Assembly (NCBI RefSeq): GCF_001870735.1
Contig: NZ_MORL01000003.1
Span: forward strand, 434,001-498,000
DNA from: Arsenicibacter rosenii
GTDB taxonomy: Bacteria > Bacteroidota > Bacteroidia > Cytophagales > Spirosomataceae
Length of the DNA stretch: 64,000 nucleotides
Direction of reading: 5' to 3'
Program-made: the position numbers and the translations under genes
Shown here: one piece after another, positions 60,359-64,000 of the stretch
Layout: every line of letters begins with the position of its first letter
How positions within the stretch are numbered: the first letter of the stretch is position 1
Notes under the pieces: generated by a model
What the model was told of the DNA's origin: nothing
The model's database searches: none
What the model saw: the letters and a program-made list of their open reading frames with translations, nothing else

Positions 60359-63154
60359 CTACAACACCCGATACGTTTTCCCTGGCTGCGTCGTCAGTTT
60401 TATCTCTTTGCCGTTGACCTTCAGGGTGCAGGATTGCCCGGCCAGTGATTTCACCGTCAGGCGGGTGACCTGTCCGTTTTTCCAGGCATAGTCCAGTTCA
60501 AAGCCGCCGCGCGCGCGGATGCCGTTGACGCTCCCTTCTGAAAGGGCAGACGGCAGGGCCGGTAGTAAATCAATCGTCTTGTTCTGGCTCTGAATCAGCA
60601 TTTCGGCCATGCCCGCTGCCCCGCCAAAGTTTCCGTCGATCTGGAACGGCGGATGGGCATCGAACAGATTCAGATACGACCCGCCAGCCCCCGACACCGG
60701 CCGCAGCAGCATCCGGACCATCTTCTGAGCATGTTCGCCGTCGCGGAAACGGGCCCAGAAGTTTATTTTCCAGGCCAGGCTCCAGCCCGTGCCTTCATCC
60801 CCCCGATAGATCAGTGACTGCCGGGCGGCTTTCATCACATCGGGCGTTGTTTCCCAGGTAATGTCGTTGCCCGGATGCACACCCCACAGGTGCGACACGT
60901 GCCGGTGCTTGTTAGTTGTATCATCCTTGTCTTCCAGCCACTCCTGCAACTGTCCGAAACGACCGATCTGGTTTGGGGCCAGTTGTGTGATTTTGGTTCG
61001 TAAGGTGTCGCAGAATGCCGCATCGGTGTTCAGCGTTTCGCCCGCGGCCATCGTATACCGGAACAGCGTCCGGATAATCTGGTGATCCATGGTGGGACCC
61101 GCTACCAGCCCGCCGTTTTCCGGTGAGTTCGACGGCGTACTGATCAACCAGCCCGTTTTCGGGTCTTTCACCAGAAAATCAACGAAGAAACGGCTGGCCT
61201 CCTTCATGATCGGATAGGCCGTCTGTTGCAGAAATGTTTTGTCCTGCGTAAAGCGGTAGTGTTCCCAGAGGTGGGTACTCAGCCAACCTGCGCCTGTGAC
61301 CCAGATACCGTGATTGGCGGCATTGATCGGTACGGTACCCCGCCACAGATCGGTATTGTGGTGCAACACCCAGCCGCGTGCCCGGTAATGCGTCTGTGCC
61401 GTTTCGCGGCCAGCCACCGAGAGCTCCTTAATCATACCGAACAAGGGGTCATGCATGGCAGAGAGGTTGAGCACCTCAGCCGGCCAGTAGTTCATTTCAA
61501 CGTTGATATTGGTCGTGTATTTACTGCCCCAGGGTGGTGTCAGCAGGTCGTTCCAGATACCTTGCAGGTTGGCAGGACGGGTGCCGGGACGTGAACTTGA
61601 AATGAGCAGATAGCGGCCATACTGCATGTAGAGCGCCATAAACGACGGGTCGTTGGTGGTTCCGAAACGCGCCAGCCGCTCGTTGGTCGGCAACCGGTCT
61701 GCCTGGGCCGACGGGCTACCCAGCTGTACCGAAAATGTTTTGTAATATGGCTGGTATTCCTGCACATGCCGCTGCCGGATTTGTGCAAAGGTTTTGCCGC
61801 TCAGCCCCGCCATCGTCTGCTGACACAACGCCACCGGATTGCCCGACACATCGTTATACGACACATAATTCGTGGCTGCCGACAGGTACAGGGTAACGGC
61901 ATCGGCACCGTTTACCGCCAGCGAATCGCCGGAAACGGTAGCCGTGCCCCGTTGCGTTTCTACGCGCAGAAAGCTCTCGCCCCGCAATGCGCCGTTGCGG
62001 ACCTGTACGGCCAGCGCCAGCGTGCGGTCATCAATCCGGCGTACCGACGATTTTTTATGCGGACTGCCCAGCGTCGCACTGAACCGTAGGCTACCGGGTT
62101 TATCGGCCGTTAACCGCACCACCAGCACCTGATCGGGCTGGCTCACAAAGTATTCACGCGTATACCGGACACCATTGGCCGTAAGCCGGGTCTGGCTGAC
62201 GGCTTCGCCGAGCAGCAGCTCACGGCGGTAATCTGTCGCATTCGTCAGGTCCGGAAAACGCAGGTACAGATCGCCAAATGGCTGATAATCGGCCTGGTAC
62301 TTTCCGACAGCCGGTGGTTCGTCATTCTGAATAAAATACCTCCAGTTGCCGTTCAGGGGCACTCCGTCTGCCGCCGTTTTGCCTTCCGGATAGAGGGCAA
62401 TATGCCGTGAGGTATCCTTATAGCCCGCGACTCCGCCCTTGTCGAAGTAGTTCAGTACCTGAATGGCCAGCACGTTTTTACCCGCTACCAGCACACCCGC
62501 CGGAATGACGTATTTCCGCGGCTCCTGGGTTTCGGAGGTCCCCACCAGTTTCCCGTTGACGAACGTCCGGTCATAATCGCGGATGCGGTTCAGGTCGAGC
62601 ACAACCGGTTTATTTTGCCAGTCTGCCGGTATCGTCACGGTAGTCCGCAACCAGACCGCCCCGTCGAGTCCCTCCAGCCCGACCGATTCCCAGCCATCGT
62701 AGGTGGGCACGGGCATGGTTTTCCAGCGGCTATCGTCGTACTCCGGGCTGGCCGGGTTGCCCGCAATGCCTTTACCGGCCAGCATATCGGCGGTCCATTG
62801 CTCACGGCGCCCTTCGTTGCTTTTCAGCCCCATGAAGTGTGCTTCGGCCAGCGCATCTGCCTGTTTTTGTTTGCCTTCGGCCAGCAGCTGCCGGATTTGT
62901 GGCAGATACTCCGCCGCCCCTTTGTGGTTAGGGTCACGGGGTTCGCCGGTCCAGAGCGTTTCTTCGTTGAACTGAATACGGTCGAGGGTTACGCCGCCAA
63001 AGACCATCCCCCCGATCCGGCCATTGCCGACAGGCAGGGCATCGGTCCATTTTTCGGCAGGTTTGGTATACCACAAGGTATAGGATTGGGCCTGAGACAG
63101 CGCCGGGAACAGCATGCCCAGCGCGATGCAGGCGATCTGGTGAAAGAGTTTCAT
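60359..63154 (-). CDS. Secreted GH95 alpha-L-fucosidase with inserted jelly-roll domain
   Basis: The 931-residue protein has a signal peptide (IACIALGMLFPALSQA). GH95 N-terminal residues are WTDALPVGNGRIGGMVFGG and FNEETLWTGEPRD. Residues about 135-275 are a separate beta-sandwich (AVWLRTTVTIPADWQNKPVV, RTFVNGKLVG, KNVLAIQVLNYF) inserted between the two parts of the N-terminal domain. The alpha-toroid contains NIQGIWNDLLTPPW-type LQGIWND, NINVEMNYWPAE (the Asn pair assisting catalysis in the family), and STPSNSPEN with the catalytic Glu. GH95 includes 1,2-alpha-L-fucosidases and galactosidases. Family substrate varies. Confidence 0.9.
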   Translation of the reverse strand: MKLFHQIACIALGMLFPALSQAQSYTLWYTKPAEKWTDALPVGNGRIGGMVFGGVTLDRIQFNEETLWTGEPRDPNHKGAAEYLPQIRQLLAEGKQKQADALAEAHFMGLKSNEGRREQWTADMLAGKGIAGNPASPEYDDSRWKTMPVPTYDGWESVGLEGLDGAVWLRTTVTIPADWQNKPVVLDLNRIRDYDRTFVNGKLVGTSETQEPRKYVIPAGVLVAGKNVLAIQVLNYFDKGGVAGYKDTSRHIALYPEGKTAADGVPLNGNWRYFIQNDEPPAVGKYQADYQPFGDLYLRFPDLTNATDYRRELLLGEAVSQTRLTANGVRYTREYFVSQPDQVLVVRLTADKPGSLRFSATLGSPHKKSSVRRIDDRTLALAVQVRNGALRGESFLRVETQRGTATVSGDSLAVNGADAVTLYLSAATNYVSYNDVSGNPVALCQQTMAGLSGKTFAQIRQRHVQEYQPYYKTFSVQLGSPSAQADRLPTNERLARFGTTNDPSFMALYMQYGRYLLISSSRPGTRPANLQGIWNDLLTPPWGSKYTTNINVEMNYWPAEVLNLSAMHDPLFGMIKELSVAGRETAQTHYRARGWVLHHNTDLWRGTVPINAANHGIWVTGAGWLSTHLWEHYRFTQDKTFLQQTAYPIMKEASRFFVDFLVKDPKTGWLISTPSNSPENGGLVAGPTMDHQIIRTLFRYTMAAGETLNTDAAFCDTLRTKITQLAPNQIGRFGQLQEWLEDKDDTTNKHRHVSHLWGVHPGNDITWETTPDVMKAARQSLIYRGDEGTGWSLAWKINFWARFRDGEHAQKMVRMLLRPVSGAGGSYLNLFDAHPPFQIDGNFGGAAGMAEMLIQSQNKTIDLLPALPSALSEGSVNGIRARGGFELDYAWKNGQVTRLTVKSLAGQSCTLKVNGKEIKLTTQPGKTYRVL

Positions 63155-63242
63155 AGTCAGGTCAGGGAGGCACAGGGCGATGCCCTGTGTTAGCGATTGA
63201 GCCTCGTTGGGGCATTTTGTTGCGTAATATACTGAACATCTT

Positions 63243-64000
63243 TCATTTCAGGGTGGCGGTCAGGGGCTGGAGTTTTTTGGATCGGGCCATGAGCTTACCG
63301 TCAGCAAAAAGCAGGAAGCCTTTACCTTTCCTGTAGTGCCTGCCGGTTTTATCCCAGAGGATGGTGATCATTTTTCCGTGGTACGGTACGCGGTCGAGGC
63401 AGAACCAGTCCCAGAGCCCGTCGGGAATCAGTGGCCTGATGGCCAGCACGTTGTCTGCCGCCGGTTTCAGGCCGACCAGGTCGTTAATAATCAAATCAGC
63501 AAACCCCGAGTGGTGGTAGAACCTACTGCGGGGATTATCGCCCTTGAGCCACTCGCCGGTCTTTTCGTCCTGATATTCACCCAGATAAATTTTCCCGTTC
63601 ATGGTGTGCGACTTCGCATACTTCAGCAGCTCATCGTAAAACACCTGCTTCGTCATACTGCCGTGGTTGCTGTAATTTGTCAGCAGATTCGACAGTCCTT
63701 TGAGCGTCTGGGTTGTGGCAAAGGGCCAGACAGGCCCATCCCACTCGCAGCCGTGGCCCGACCCGTGCGTCCGGAACAGCGGGTGACGCCGCTCTGCGGT
63801 GGTAATCCCCCATGGTGCCCGGAACCCTTTTTCGTCGGTTAGCTGATTCCACTGCGCGGCATAGGCAGGAGTGTCGTCGGGCAGGTTAAAATACCACGGA
63901 ATAAAGCCGATGGCCTCGCGGGCGTTGGCAAATCCCCCTTTTTCCTTTTTCACCTCAAAAAAGGAGTCGGCCGGATTCCAGAGGCTGTCGATTGTCATCT
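63243..64000 (-). CDS. Partial six-hairpin-type glycoside hydrolase
   Basis: Only the C-terminal 250 residues lie in the window; the start is beyond 64000. The sequence contains GFIPWYFNLPDDTPAYAAQW, GHGCEWDGPVWPFATTQTLK and HHSGFADLIINDLVGLKP, then a C-terminal beta-sandwich ending KKLQPLTATLK. This fits MGH1-like or rhamnosidase-like alpha-toroid hydrolases (the WDGPVW stretch is typical). The exact family is unresolved because the catalytic core is missing. It is in line with the GH95 gene. Confidence 0.65.
   Translation of the reverse strand, partial: MTIDSLWNPADSFFEVKKEKGGFANAREAIGFIPWYFNLPDDTPAYAAQWNQLTDEKGFRAPWGITTAERRHPLFRTHGSGHGCEWDGPVWPFATTQTLKGLSNLLTNYSNHGSMTKQVFYDELLKYAKSHTMNGKIYLGEYQDEKTGEWLKGDNPRSRFYHHSGFADLIINDLVGLKPAADNVLAIRPLIPDGLWDWFCLDRVPYHGKMITILWDKTGRHYRKGKGFLLFADGKLMARSKKLQPLTATLK

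Noticed and set aside
1-64000. tRNA or rRNA genes and an origin of replication
   Set aside because: I saw no cloverleaf, TTCGAATCC-like T-loop in a tRNA context, rRNA sequence or DnaA-box cluster in the window; a covariance search would be decisive.

Overview
The window reads as chromosomal DNA of a Bacteroidota bacterium, most likely order Cytophagales near Spirosoma, Fibrella or Rudanella (family Spirosomaceae). This is inferred from a C25 peptidase with a C-terminal type IX secretion tail, Bacteroidota -7 promoter boxes (TAnnTTTG) ahead of pheS, rnpB, rpsP, a thioesterase gene and a deaminase gene, few Shine-Dalgarno sites, and many Bacteroidota-typical DUF families (DUF937, DUF2807, DUF4403, DUF2027-Smr, DUF6992, DUF922). 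Most of the window is moderately GC-rich; several islands are clearly AT-rich and look acquired.

Region 1-31.5 kb is mostly housekeeping. It holds a LytTR regulator, pheS, xseA-xseB, a DUF937-OmpA protein, a TspO-like membrane protein, DUF418 and methyltransferase genes, a degenerate secreted trehalase homologue, a hot-dog thioesterase, a DUF2807 adhesin, a secreted Gfo/Idh/MocA oxidoreductase, an ECF sigma operon, divergent moeA/moaC, an MacB-type permease, a nucleoside deaminase, a thiamine pyrophosphokinase, a membrane gene interrupted by one in-frame TGA, an Rpn-type nuclease and a PorU2-like C25 peptidase. A minus-strand translation/RNA block follows: rnpB, rpsP, rimM, trmD and a translationally coupled 37-residue membrane protein.

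Region 31.5-42 kb carries DUF4403 and Smr genes and then a secreted glycan-related set: a GH9 glucanase, a sorbosone-dehydrogenase-like propeller fused to an azurin-type copper domain, a DUF1080/PA14 protein and a SUMF1-sialidase fusion. The matching set at 58.9-64 kb is a formylglycine-type sulfatase, a GH95 fucosidase with an inserted jelly roll, and a partial glycoside hydrolase. No SusC/SusD pair is present.

Region 42-55 kb is accessory DNA. It has a truncated phage tape-measure gene, a small SH3-like secreted protein, and an AT-rich cassette of a 1261-residue STAND NTPase with an N-terminal PD-(D/E)XK-like nuclease domain, preceded by a wHTH-membrane-coiled-coil protein. A second phage-like gene fragment lies between these two. 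An IS5-family element with clear ends, a higBA toxin-antitoxin pair with two operator palindromes, several copies of a palindromic intergenic repeat, and an AT-rich GT-C-like membrane gene follow. The STAND cassette resembles antiviral Avs proteins in architecture and is the best candidate for an undescribed system. A PadR regulator coupled to a permease with a PadR-associated prefix, and a small outer-membrane barrel, separate this region from the second glycan cluster.
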